Below, one piece after another: positions 25,135-32,182 of a stretch of 37,067 bases of DNA; positions within the stretch are counted from its first letter, which is position 1; every line of letters starts with the position of its first letter. The translations under genes were made by a program, and so were the position numbers. Origin of the DNA: Nocardiopsis sp. MG754419 (lineage in GTDB: Bacteria > Actinomycetota > Actinomycetes > Streptosporangiales > Streptosporangiaceae). The notes below the pieces were generated by a model. The model was not told the DNA's origin. It saw nothing but the letters and a program-made list of their open reading frames with translations, and made no database searches. The stretch is taken from the NCBI RefSeq assembly GCF_018207095.1, contig NZ_QOCZ01000039.1, forward strand, positions 1 through 37,067, written 5' to 3'.

Positions 25135-25164
25135 GTCCCACCCCGTCTCGGGGGCGGGTGGGAC
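25135..25164 (-). repeat. Intercistronic hairpin between pup and prcB
   Basis: Perfect 9-bp stem, GTCCCACCC at 25135-25143 with GGGTGGGAC at 25156-25164, just upstream of the prcB ribosome site. Two more small hairpins lie in the same gap, including GGGTCGA/TCGACCC at 25217-25235. They may tune prcB relative to pup or mark a processing site. Confidence 0.5.
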
Positions 25165-25299
25165 GTCTTCATCCGTTTGTGTGTCGACCTGTACTCGGAC
25201 CGGGATCGTCCCGGCCGGGTCGATGGGTTCGACCCTAACCCTGTGCGCCCCGGGCCCGACGGGTCCCGGGTTCGCTGTCAGCGAACCGCTCGGCGGCGG

Positions 25300-25503
25300 T
25301 CACTGACCGCCCTTCTGCACGAACTGCCGCACGAAGTCCTCCGCGTTGCTCTCCAACACGTCGTCGATCTCGTCGAGGATGTCGTCGACGTCCTCGTCCA
25401 GCTGCTCGTTGCGCTCCTGGGCCTCGGTCGTGGACTCGGCCTCCTCGACCTCCTCGTCCCGGCGCGTCCCGTGCTTCTGTCCGCCGCTGTCCTTCGTCGC
25501 CAT
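25300..25503 (-). CDS. pup: Prokaryotic ubiquitin-like protein Pup
   Basis: A 67-aa, largely disordered modifier that is attached to proteins to mark them for the proteasome. The C-terminal half (ERNEQLDEDVDDILDEIDDVL) is the Arc-binding helix region, and the protein ends FVQKGGQ. The final glutamine means that Dop must deamidate it to glutamate before PafA can use it, in keeping with the dop gene nearby. The ATG at 25503 has GGGAGG nine nucleotides upstream. Unlike the Mycobacterium arrangement, pup is not next to dop: about 5 kb of plus-strand genes lie in between. Confidence 0.98.
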   Translation of the reverse strand: MATKDSGGQKHGTRRDEEVEEAESTTEAQERNEQLDEDVDDILDEIDDVLESNAEDFVRQFVQKGGQ

Positions 25504-25534
25504 CGTTCGCAACCTCCCGTTCGGGGCTCTCGCC

Positions 25535-25564
25535 CTTATCTTGGCCCAACGGCACCCGGCTCAA
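25535..25564 (-). promoter_or_regulatory. Predicted pup operon promoter
   Basis: On the minus strand, TTGAGC (plus-strand 25559-25564) and GATAAG (25535-25540) are 18 bp apart, a plausible -35/-10 pair. Transcription would begin near 25528, giving a leader of about 25 nt that includes the GGGAGG ribosome site of pup. Confidence 0.5.
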
Positions 25565-25770
25565 CCCCCTTCCCGGGGCCCGATACCCGCTAGTTACCTC
25601 GTCGTCCCCCGGTGCGTGCGCGCGGGGCGGGGAGGTGGACTCGGTTTCGCCGGTGACGTCGATCCGGGCGTGTCCCGACGAGGACCGCCGCGCGACCCCG
25701 CACACCCCTCTGTGTGACATACGCACACTCGTTCACATGGCGAACTTGATCTTGGCGTTGTACAGCCCGC

Positions 25771-25843
25771 TGACCATGTGGGTTACATCTGCGTGCCCGA
25801 ACCGTCGCTGATGGTACGACGTCCCAGCGTCCGCATCCGGCCA
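25771..25843 (+). promoter_or_regulatory. Distal conserved island, protease A upstream region
   Basis: Shares, at equal spacing with 27975-28047, the pieces TGACCA..GTTAC, TGGTACG, and GCGTCCGCAT-N2-GGCCA (25827-25843). The sequence between these pieces has diverged, so they look like preserved protein-binding sites, about 190 bp upstream of the core promoter. Confidence 0.6.
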
Positions 25844-26009
25844 CACAAGCCCCCTTGATCTACTGACCGGTTTGTGATCCATGTACACGGCGTTCATAAA
25901 AGTCAAGGTCAACCAACTCGTGACTCAGCGTGAACCCCACAATAGATTCGGTCATCCCATGATCCTCTTGCCCCCTGGCTGAACTCCCCTCTTCTTGGGG
26001 TTCCGATGT

Positions 26010-26056
26010 CCAAGATGTGCACTTATGGTGGGGCTTCGTTTACCGAGTGTCTCGGT
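26010..26056 (+). promoter_or_regulatory. Conserved core promoter and leader, protease A
   Basis: A block that matches 28215-28261; from 26017 the two agree at 35 of 40 positions. It includes CCAA, GTGCACTTATGGT and GTTTACCG. TATGGT at 26024-26029 is a likely -10. The block ends in a perfect inverted repeat, ACCGAG-TGT-CTCGGT (26042-26056), which would lie close to the 5' end of the message. Confidence 0.6.
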
Positions 26057-26170
26057 GAACGGGGACCCGCCGACCACGACGGGTCTCGATACGCGGGACC
26101 CGCACCGTCCACCCCCGGGCGGACGGGGCATCCCGCTATCCCGCCCCATCCCCTAGGAGAGTAGGGATCA

Positions 26171-27328
26171 ATGCGACCCTCCCCCGTTATCTCCGCGATC
26201 GGCACGGGAGCCCTGGCCTTCGGGCTCACGCTGTCCGTGGCTCCGGGCGCCGGAGCAGCGACCGTGCCGACCGAGCCCGTCACTCAGGACGACTCGGCCG
26301 TCAGCATGGAGGAAGCGCTTGAGCGCGACCTCGGCCTCACCCCGTTCGAGGCCGAGGAACTGCTCGACGCCCAGGCTGCGGCCTTCGGTCTCGACGAGGC
26401 CGCGACCGAGGCCGCGGGCGACGCCTACGCCGGCTCGATCTTCGACACCGAAACGCTGGAGCTGACCGTCCTGGTGACGGACTCCTCCGCCGTCGCGGGC
26501 GTCGAGGCCACCGGTGCCGAGGCCGACGTGGTCTCGTACGGCATCGAGGGCCTGGACGAGATCATGGACGAGCTCGACGCCACCGGCGGCCAGCCGGGTG
26601 TCGTCGGCTGGTACCCCGACGTCGCCTCCGACACGGTCGTGATCGAGGCCGCGGACGACGCCGACGCCCAGAGCCTCATCGAGTCCGCGGGTGTGGACGC
26701 CTCCGCCATCGAGGTGGAGACCACCTCCGAGCAGCCCGAGCTGTACGCCGACATCGTCGGCGGCGACGCGTACTTCATGGGCGGCGGTGGACGCTGCTCC
26801 GTCGGGTTCGCGGTCACCGACAGCTCCGGTGGCGACGGCTTCGTGACCGCCGGCCACTGCGGCACCGTCGGCACCTCCGCCGAGAGCGAGGACGGCTCCG
26901 GTTCCGGCACCTTCGAGGAGTCGGTCTTCCCGGGCAACGACGCGGCCTTCGTCTCGACCGGTTCGAACTGGACCGTCACCAACCTGGTCAACATGTACAG
27001 CGCCGGTGGCACCCAGTCGGTCGGCGGTTCCTCCGAGGCTCCGATCGGCTCCGTCGTGTGCCGCTCGGGCTCGACCACCGGTTGGCACTGCGGAGAGATC
27101 GAGGCCCGCGGCCAGACGGTGAGCTACCCCGAGGGCACCGTTCAGGACCTGACCCGCACCGATGTCTGCGCCGAGCCCGGTGACTCCGGCGGCTCGTTCA
27201 TCAGTGACGACCAGGCCCAGGGCGTCACCTCCGGCGGCTCGGGCAACTGCTCCAGCGGTGGTACGACGTACTACCAGGAGGTCGGCCCGATGCTCAGCTC
27301 GTGGAACCTCAGCCTGGTGACCAGCTGA
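26171..27328 (+). CDS. Secreted S1E serine protease, acidic paralog (protease A)
   Basis: A 385-aa preproprotease of the alpha-lytic/streptogrisin family. Residues 1-30 form a Sec-type signal peptide ending GAGAA. A Pro domain follows (about 45-190, including LTVLVTDSSAVAGVEATGAEA and GVVGWYPDVASDTVVIE), which acts as a folding chaperone. The mature enzyme should start at Ala193 (ADIVGG). The catalytic triad is His229 (TAGHC), Asp257 (GNDAAF) and Ser339 (GDSGGS). Three cysteine pairs are likely: 209-230, 297-307, 333-360. The mature part has 21 Asp/Glu, four Arg and no Lys, unlike its neighbour. The ATG follows GGAGAGTAGGGA. A strong terminator lies 23 bp downstream, so this gene is transcribed alone. 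Confidence 0.93.
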   Translation: MRPSPVISAIGTGALAFGLTLSVAPGAGAATVPTEPVTQDDSAVSMEEALERDLGLTPFEAEELLDAQAAAFGLDEAATEAAGDAYAGSIFDTETLELTVLVTDSSAVAGVEATGAEADVVSYGIEGLDEIMDELDATGGQPGVVGWYPDVASDTVVIEAADDADAQSLIESAGVDASAIEVETTSEQPELYADIVGGDAYFMGGGGRCSVGFAVTDSSGGDGFVTAGHCGTVGTSAESEDGSGSGTFEESVFPGNDAAFVSTGSNWTVTNLVNMYSAGGTQSVGGSSEAPIGSVVCRSGSTTGWHCGEIEARGQTVSYPEGTVQDLTRTDVCAEPGDSGGSFISDDQAQGVTSGGSGNCSSGGTTYYQEVGPMLSSWNLSLVTS

Positions 27329-27351
27329 CCCACGCGTTCGGTCCTTCTGTG

Positions 27352-27385
27352 ACGCCCCCGTCCGCTTTCGAGCGGGCGGGGGCGT
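27352..27385 (+). terminator. Strong terminator with TTCG tetraloop
   Basis: A 15-bp stem (27352-27366 with 27371-27385), a single T-G mismatch that becomes a wobble pair in RNA, closed by a TTCG loop, 23 bp after the stop of protease A. This is the clearest intrinsic terminator in the window. Confidence 0.85.
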
Positions 27386-27580
27386 TCGCGTTTCCACCGT
27401 GCCTCCGGCCCCGCGCCCCGCGCCCCGGGCAGCACCGTCCCGGCCCGCTCGCGGAGCGGCGTGAACGTGCCCGGCCCCTGCCCTCGGGGCGAAGCGACGG
27501 GGCGGTGTTCGCAGGAACGCCGGCGGCGGGCCCTCACTCCCCCTCGGACAGGCGTCCCGGTCCGGCGGCGAGCGAAGCGC

Positions 27581-27600
27581 GGTGCGGTGCGGTGCGGTGC
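27581..27600. repeat. GGTGC tandem repeat (4 copies)
   Basis: Four perfect copies of the pentamer GGTGC in a row, flanked by one partial copy on each side. A simple repeat of this kind can change length by slippage; it is not inside a recognised gene. Confidence 0.85.
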
Positions 27601-27888
27601 GAAGGCACCACGCACCGACCCCGCCGGACGAGGCCCGGCGGGCACCGGACCGCGGCACGATCCCGGGGCACACGTGCGCCGGGGCCACCGACGCCACGAC
27701 CACCGTGGAGCGAGAACGCCTCCCGCTCTCCTTCCCCTCGACCCATCCCCGCGGACCGACACGGCCCAAGGGGTCGACGAGGGGCCGGGGACGCGCCCTC
27801 GCGGCGGTCCTCTCCCCCCGGCGGCGGCTCCTCCACACCGCCGACGGACCGGGCCCTCACGCCACCAACGGTAGCCCGAAGCGACCGT

Positions 27889-27905
27889 GTGTCCGCATCC
27901 GGCCA
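27889..27905 (+). promoter_or_regulatory. Third copy of the GTCCGCAT..GGCCA element
   Basis: GTCCGCATCCGGCCA at 27891-27905 is identical to the copy at 25829-25843 and differs at two bases from 28033-28047. It lies 142 bp upstream of the latter, so the second protease has two copies of the element in its upstream region. Confidence 0.45.
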
Positions 27906-27974
27906 TCGCGCCGTACGTCCACACCAGAGCGCGCCGCGGCCGTTCCCGTCCCGACCGTTCACAAGCCAGGCCCA

Positions 27975-28047
27975 TGACCACGCCTGTTACGGGAGTGTGT
28001 CGGAGTGACCACGGTTGGTACGTGGTACCGGCGTCCGCATGTGGCCA
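27975..28047 (+). promoter_or_regulatory. Distal conserved island, protease B upstream region
   Basis: Counterpart of 25771-25843. TGACCA starts at 27975, TGGTACG is at the same offset, and GCGTCCGCAT starts 56 bp after TGACCA in both copies, followed by two variable bases and GGCCA. The distance to the core promoter block is 247 bp here and 246 bp for protease A. Confidence 0.6.
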
Positions 28048-28191
28048 TTCTGCCCCTCTTGCGAATATCGCCCCGCTTCGGTCGGTGATCGTTCGCCTCC
28101 GGTAATCACAAGGTGGGCCGAAACCGCCGCAACGGAAAGCGACGGAAGCCGGCCGATCATCACATCACCGGATATCGCTTTGCATGCTTTT

Positions 28192-28203
28192 CCGTCATGA
28201 CGG
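28192..28203. promoter_or_regulatory. 12-bp perfect palindrome upstream of protease B core
   Basis: CCGTCATGACGG reads the same on both strands and lies just upstream of the -35 position of the predicted promoter. It has no counterpart in front of protease A, so if it is an operator it would give this gene its own control. Confidence 0.4.
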
Positions 28204-28214
28204 TCTTTCGCTCG

Positions 28215-28261
28215 CCAAAACGTGCACTTATGGTTAGGCGTTGTTTACCGGGTGTCTCGGT
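28215..28261 (+). promoter_or_regulatory. Conserved core promoter and leader, protease B
   Basis: Counterpart of 26010-26056. Likely -10 TATGGT at 28229-28234. The inverted repeat at 28247-28261 reads ACCGGG-TGT-CTCGGT; the one changed base turns an A-U pair into a G-U wobble, so an RNA hairpin would persist while DNA symmetry is broken. Confidence 0.6.
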
Positions 28262-28344
28262 CTCGGCCGAAGTCCGGTGAACGGCGGCGGTCGAACGCAC
28301 TCGACCGCCGATCCCCCGTACATCCCCCAAGGAGAGTAGGGAAC

Positions 28345-29508
28345 ATGCGACCCTCCCCCGTTGTCTCCGCCATCGGCACGGGAGCCCTGGCCTTCGGCCT
28401 GGCTCTGGCCACCTCCCCCGGCGCCCTCGCGGCCACCGGAGCCGTCCCCCAGTCCCCCGCTCCCGACGCGGCCGAGGCCACCTCCATGGCCGAGGCCCTC
28501 CAGCGCGACCTCGGCCTGTCCCCGTCCCAGGCCGACGAACTGCTCAGCGCCCAGGCCGAGGCGTTCGAGGTCGACGCCGCCGCCACCGAGGCTGCCGGCG
28601 ACGCGTACGGCGGCTCGCTCTTCGACACCGACGCCCTCACCCTGACCGTGCTGGTCACCGACGCCTCCGCCGTGGACGCGGTCGAGGCCACCGGCGCCCA
28701 GGCCGAGGTCGTCACCCACGGCCTCGACGGTCTCGACGACATCGTCGCCGACCTCAACGCCGCCGGTGACCAGGCCGGCGTCGTCGGTTGGTACCCCGAC
28801 GTCGCCGGGGACACGGTCGTCCTGGAGGTCCTCGAAGGCTCCGGGGCCGACGTGGACGGCCTCCTGGCCGACGCCGGTGTGAGCTCCGCCGACGTCACCG
28901 TGGAGACCACCTCCGAGCAGCCCGAGCTGTTCGCCGACATCGTCGGTGGTCTGGCCTACTTCAACAGCGGCGGTGGACGCTGCTCGGTGGGCTTCGCCGC
29001 CACCAACTCCGCGGGTCAGCCCGGGTTCGTCACCGCCGGTCACTGCGGCGGCACGGGTGCCGGCGTGAGCATCGGCAACGGGTCCGGCACCTTCCAGCAC
29101 TCGATCTTCCCGGGCAACGACGCGGCCTTCGTGCGCGGCACCGCCAACTTCACCCTGACCAACCTGGTGAGCCGCTACAACACCGGCGGCCACGCCACCG
29201 TGTCCGGCGCGAGCCAGGCGCCGATCGGCTCGCAGGTCTGCCGCTCCGGCTCCACCACCGGCTGGTACTGCGGCACCATCCAGGCCCGCGGCCAGACGGT
29301 GAGCTACCCGCAGGGCACCGTGCAGAACCTGACCCGCACCAACGTCTGCGCCGAGCCCGGTGACTCCGGCGGCTCGTTCATCTCCGGCAGCCAGGCCCAG
29401 GGCGTCACCTCCGGTGGCTCCGGCAACTGCAGGGTCGGCGGCACCACCTTCTACCAGGAGGTCACTCCGATGCTCAACACCTGGGGCCTGACCCTGCGGA
29501 CCTCCTGA
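28345..29508 (+). CDS. Secreted S1E serine protease, basic paralog (protease B)
   Basis: A 387-aa preproprotease with the same plan as protease A: signal peptide (residues 1-30, ending ALAA), Pro domain (about 50-195), mature enzyme from Ala197 (ADIVGGLAYF). The triad is His233, Asp259 and Ser341; the cysteines are conserved. The mature part closely resembles the known Nocardiopsis proteases (for example GNDAAFVRGTANFTLTNLVS and TTGWYCGTIQARGQ). It has five Asp/Glu, eight Arg and no Lys. The ATG at 28345 is fixed by GGAGAGTAGGGA and by the match to protease A; a start at 28222 would lie inside the promoter block. It probably digests extracellular protein as a nutrient source. Confidence 0.95.
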   Translation: MRPSPVVSAIGTGALAFGLALATSPGALAATGAVPQSPAPDAAEATSMAEALQRDLGLSPSQADELLSAQAEAFEVDAAATEAAGDAYGGSLFDTDALTLTVLVTDASAVDAVEATGAQAEVVTHGLDGLDDIVADLNAAGDQAGVVGWYPDVAGDTVVLEVLEGSGADVDGLLADAGVSSADVTVETTSEQPELFADIVGGLAYFNSGGGRCSVGFAATNSAGQPGFVTAGHCGGTGAGVSIGNGSGTFQHSIFPGNDAAFVRGTANFTLTNLVSRYNTGGHATVSGASQAPIGSQVCRSGSTTGWYCGTIQARGQTVSYPQGTVQNLTRTNVCAEPGDSGGSFISGSQAQGVTSGGSGNCRVGGTTFYQEVTPMLNTWGLTLRTS

Positions 29509-29555
29509 TCCGTAGAGAACCCGGGTGGCGGTGACACCACCGCGGCTCCTCCGGC

Positions 29556-29583
29556 GTCCCCGTCCGCGTCCGCGGGCGGGGAC
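29556..29583 (+). terminator. Terminator after protease B
   Basis: A 13-bp stem (29556-29568 with 29571-29583) with one wobble position and a two-base TC spacer at its apex (so the terminal pairs would open to form the loop), 48 bp after the stop codon. The build is similar to the terminator of protease A. Confidence 0.65.
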
Positions 29584-29746
29584 GTCCCCGTTCCCGGCCC
29601 CGTCAACGGGTCTCCCGCTCCGTGGCGACGTACCGTGGTGCGAGAGGGGAGACGCTCCCCACCGACCACGCGGCCGGTTCCACCTCGTCCTCGGTGGAAC
29701 GGACCCGACACGACCCGGGTCGGGCCGGGAAGGGCCCAGGGCCACC

Positions 29747-30406
29747 ATGAGCACGACCATGAAGTTCACCCGGGAGTCCCAGGAGTACGGGCGCAGTCTC
29801 GGGTTCTTCGACGCGGTCTACGGTTTCGCCCTGACCATGTTGATCGCCAACATCGACGTGCCTCCCGCCGCCGCCTGGGCCGACCTGAGCACACTCCTGT
29901 CCCACGGCGTCGGCTACCAGATCCTGGGCTTCCTCATCAGCTTCGCCGTCATCATCACGTTCTGGCGCACCAACCAGGACCTGGTCCGCCGGCTCAGGGG
30001 CTTCGACGGGACGACCCTCAACCTCAACATCGTGCGCACGTGCCTGGTGGTCTTCATCCCCTTCACCACCCAGGGCATCAGCGACCCGGAGACGACCGCG
30101 TTGGCGCTGCCCACGGTCCTGTACGCCCTCAACGTGGCGCTGGCGATCCTCATCCAGATCGCCATGTTCCAGGTGGCCCTCAACCACGGCCTCTCGCGCG
30201 AACCCGTCCACCCGCGGATGCGCACGGCCGAACTGCTCGGTGCCCTGGTCACCCCGGCGGTCTTCCTCGCGTCGGTCCCGGTGGCCCTGCTGTACGGAGG
30301 CACACCCGGAAAGCTGACGTGGCTGAGCCTGCTGGTCCTGGCTCCGCTCGGTGAACTCCTGGTGCGCCGCACCGAGCGGAGCACCGGCGCCACCCGGCCT
30401 CCGTGA
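29747..30406 (+). CDS. TMEM175/DUF1211-like membrane protein
   Basis: A 219-aa membrane protein with about six helices that looks like the bacterial TMEM175 family of potassium channels. In that family, helix 1 carries R-x3-FSD; here it reads R16-SLG-F20-F21-D22, followed by AVYGFALTMLIANIDVPP, so the serine is replaced by phenylalanine. Other family-like parts are ITFWRTNQDLVRRL and the LNLNIVRTCLVVFIPFTT helix. The ATG at 29747 is chosen because residues upstream are proline/arginine-rich and not gene-like; an ATG four codons on is possible. It is in the same orientation as the proteases but beyond a terminator. The channel role is inferred from the family; conduction is not assured with a changed motif. 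Confidence 0.75.
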   Translation: MSTTMKFTRESQEYGRSLGFFDAVYGFALTMLIANIDVPPAAAWADLSTLLSHGVGYQILGFLISFAVIITFWRTNQDLVRRLRGFDGTTLNLNIVRTCLVVFIPFTTQGISDPETTALALPTVLYALNVALAILIQIAMFQVALNHGLSREPVHPRMRTAELLGALVTPAVFLASVPVALLYGGTPGKLTWLSLLVLAPLGELLVRRTERSTGATRPP

Positions 30407-30604
30407 CGCCTCGCCTGCGAGACACGTCCCGGGCCCGCCCGACGCGACCGGACCCACTCGAGGAGATGCGGTGCCGGCAGGCGGGCGCCCGCACACCGGC
30501 GACGATCCCGGTGCGGAGCGACCCGCGCCGGGGCGACGCACGCACCCTGCGGTGAGCGCGACGTCCGGACCGTCGTGCTCTGCGGGACCGGCACCGCACG
30601 GCAC

Positions 30605-30641
30605 GACGGCGCCCACCCCTGCTCCCGGGGTGGGCGCCGTC
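30605..30641. terminator. Strong terminator between TMEM175-like gene and dop
   Basis: Perfect 15-bp stem: GACGGCGCCCACCCC at 30605-30619 with GGGGTGGGCGCCGTC at 30627-30641, and a 7-nt loop. It lies 14 bp after the dop stop on the minus strand and about 200 bp after the convergent TMEM175-like gene, so it isolates dop from the protease block. Confidence 0.85.
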
Positions 30642-30655
30642 GAGACGGGTGAGTG

Positions 30656-32182
30656 TCAGCCCTTGCGACCGCGACCGGCCAGGACCGAGACCAGGTCGGC
30701 CGCCGTGTCGGAGGCGTCCAGCAGGGCGCCCACGTGCTCCTTGGTGCCCCGACGCGGCTCCAGGGTCGGCACCCGCTGGAGCGAGTCGTACCCGGGCAGG
30801 TCGAAGATGACCGAGTCCCAGGAGGCCGCCGCCACCGAGTCGGCGTACTTGGCCAGGCAACGCCCGCGGAAGTAGGCGCGGGTGTCTTCGGGCGGCTCGG
30901 TGATCGCGCGGGTCACCTCGGTCTCCTGCAGCAGTCGTCGGATCCGTCCCCGGTCCGCCAACCGGTTGTACAGGCCCTTGTCGGACCGCACGTCCGAGTA
31001 CTGCAGGTCCACCATCTGCAGGCGCGGGTGGGACCACTCCAGAGAGTCCCGGGTCCGGTAGCCCTCCAGCAGCTTGAGCTTGGCCACCCAGTCCAACTGG
31101 TCGGACAGTTCCATCGGGTCCGAACCCAGAACGGTCAGCACCGCCTCCCAGCGGTCCAGCACATCGGCGGTGTCGGGATCCACGTCCGTGCCGAACCGGT
31201 CCTCGACGTACTTGCGGGCCTGGTCCAGGTACTCGCCCTGCAACTCCAGAGCGGTCATCCGGCGGCCGTCGCGCAGGCGGACCCGGTGGGTCAGCCCCGG
31301 GTCGTGGGAGACCTCCCGCAGGTCCGCGACGGACGTCTCCAGCGACAGGTCGTCCCTGAGGAACCCGTCCTCGATCATCGACAGGACCAGCGCGGTGGTC
31401 CCCAGCTTCAGGTAGGTGGAGATCTCGCTCATGTTGGCGTCACCGATGATCACGTGCAGACGCCGGTACTGGTCGGGGTCGGCGTGCGGCTCATCGCGCG
31501 TGTTGATGATCGGCCGCTTCAGGGTCGTCTCCAGACCCACCTCGACCTCGAAGAAGTCGGCGCGCTGGGAGAGCTGGAACCCGCTGCCCTGCCCGTCGGA
31601 CCCGATGCCGACCTTGCCCGCACCGCAGATCACCTGGCGGGAGACGAAGAACGGGATGAGGTGGCGGACGATGTCCCCGAAGGGCGTCGACCGGTTCATC
31701 AGGTAGTTCTCGTGGCACCCGTAGGAGGCGCCCTTGTTGTCGGTGTTGTTCTTGTACAGCTGGATCGGCTCGATGCCCGGGGTGGTGGCCGCCCTGGCCG
31801 CGGCGTCGGCCATGACGCGTTCGCCCGCCTTGTCCCACAGCACCGCGTCACGCGGGTTGGTGACCTCGGGGGCCGAGTACTCCGGATGGGCGTGGTCCAC
31901 GTACAGGCGGGCGCCGTTGGTGAGGATGACGTTGGCCAGCCCCAGGTCCTCGTCGGTCAGCTGGGTGGGGTCGGCCACCTCACGAGCGAGATCGAACCCG
32001 CGCGCGTCGCGCAAGGGGTTCTCCTCCTCGAAGTCCCATCGCGCCCGCCGCGCCCTGGCCGCCGAGGCGGCGAGGTAGGCGTTGACCACCTGTGTGGAGG
32101 TGACCATCGCGTTGGCCCCGGGGTTGCCCGGCACGGAGATCCCGTATTCGGTCTCGATACCCATAATCCGCCGCACACTCAT
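30656..32182 (-). CDS. dop: Pup deamidase/depupylase Dop
   Basis: A 508-aa paralog of PafA that converts the terminal Gln of Pup to Glu and removes Pup from conjugates. Signature parts are [10 protein letters not shown] with Glu10, [18 protein letters not shown] with Asp96 (equivalent to the proposed catalytic Asp), and [17 protein letters not shown]. The Dop-specific loop (about 45-80, [21 protein letters not shown]) distinguishes it from PafA. The ATG at 32182 has no ribosome site, but a -10-like TAACCT lies six bases upstream, so the message may be leaderless. It is the gene immediately downstream of arc, in the same orientation. Confidence 0.97.
   Translation of the reverse strand: MSVRRIMGIETEYGISVPGNPGANAMVTSTQVVNAYLAASAARARRARWDFEEENPLRDARGFDLAREVADPTQLTDEDLGLANVILTNGARLYVDHAHPEYSAPEVTNPRDAVLWDKAGERVMADAAARAATTPGIEPIQLYKNNTDNKGASYGCHENYLMNRSTPFGDIVRHLIPFFVSRQVICGAGKVGIGSDGQGSGFQLSQRADFFEVEVGLETTLKRPIINTRDEPHADPDQYRRLHVIIGDANMSEISTYLKLGTTALVLSMIEDGFLRDDLSLETSVADLREVSHDPGLTHRVRLRDGRRMTALELQGEYLDQARKYVEDRFGTDVDPDTADVLDRWEAVLTVLGSDPMELSDQLDWVAKLKLLEGYRTRDSLEWSHPRLQMVDLQYSDVRSDKGLYNRLADRGRIRRLLQETEVTRAITEPPEDTRAYFRGRCLAKYADSVAAASWDSVIFDLPGYDSLQRVPTLEPRRGTKEHVGALLDASDTAADLVSVLAGRGRKG

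Larger units (their letters stand above)
25504..26170. other. 667-bp regulatory gap between pup and protease A
   Basis: No credible gene here. The left part holds the pup promoter. The part from about 25730 is markedly less GC-rich than the surroundings and carries the conserved islands of the first protease promoter (annotated separately). Short frames in it have random composition and no ribosome sites. Confidence 0.6.
27386..28214. other. Gap between the two protease genes
   Basis: The two coding regions are about 1 kb apart. The first 550 bp are GC-rich and show no convincing gene: overlapping frames on both strands are all arginine/proline-rich, with no ribosome sites or domains. This part may be decayed sequence. 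It contains a short GGTGC tandem repeat. From about 27970 the base composition drops, and the upstream region of protease B begins, with conserved islands. Confidence 0.5.

Noticed and set aside
25590-25844. A small 84-codon minus-strand gene upstream of pup
   Set aside because: It is arginine-rich with random composition and no ribosome site. It overlaps the conserved distal island of the protease A promoter.
27581-27600. The GGTGC repeat as a CRISPR array or variable-number coding repeat
   Set aside because: Units are five bases and contiguous, with no spacers, and no supported gene spans them.
26168-27838. A 556-codon minus-strand frame antisense to protease A
   Set aside because: It is the mirror of the protease codons, rich in Gly, Val and Arg with no fold. 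The protease has signal peptide, triad and RBS.
27301-28008. Several overlapping frames in the gap between the proteases as a secreted or RiPP-like gene
   Set aside because: Frames exist on both strands with the same Arg/Pro-rich character. None has an RBS, leader-core pattern or modifying enzyme nearby.
26010-28261. The shared 47-bp blocks as attachment sites or ends of a mobile element
   Set aside because: There is no transposase, integrase or target duplication. The blocks lie at fixed distances before two homologous genes, which fits duplicated promoters better.
28222-28344. An upstream start for protease B that would add 41 residues
   Set aside because: It lies within the conserved promoter block, places a basic segment before the signal peptide, and ignores the ribosome site shared with protease A.
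28234-29769. A 511-codon minus-strand frame antisense to protease B
   Set aside because: Same reason as for the first protease: a shadow of strong third-position GC bias.
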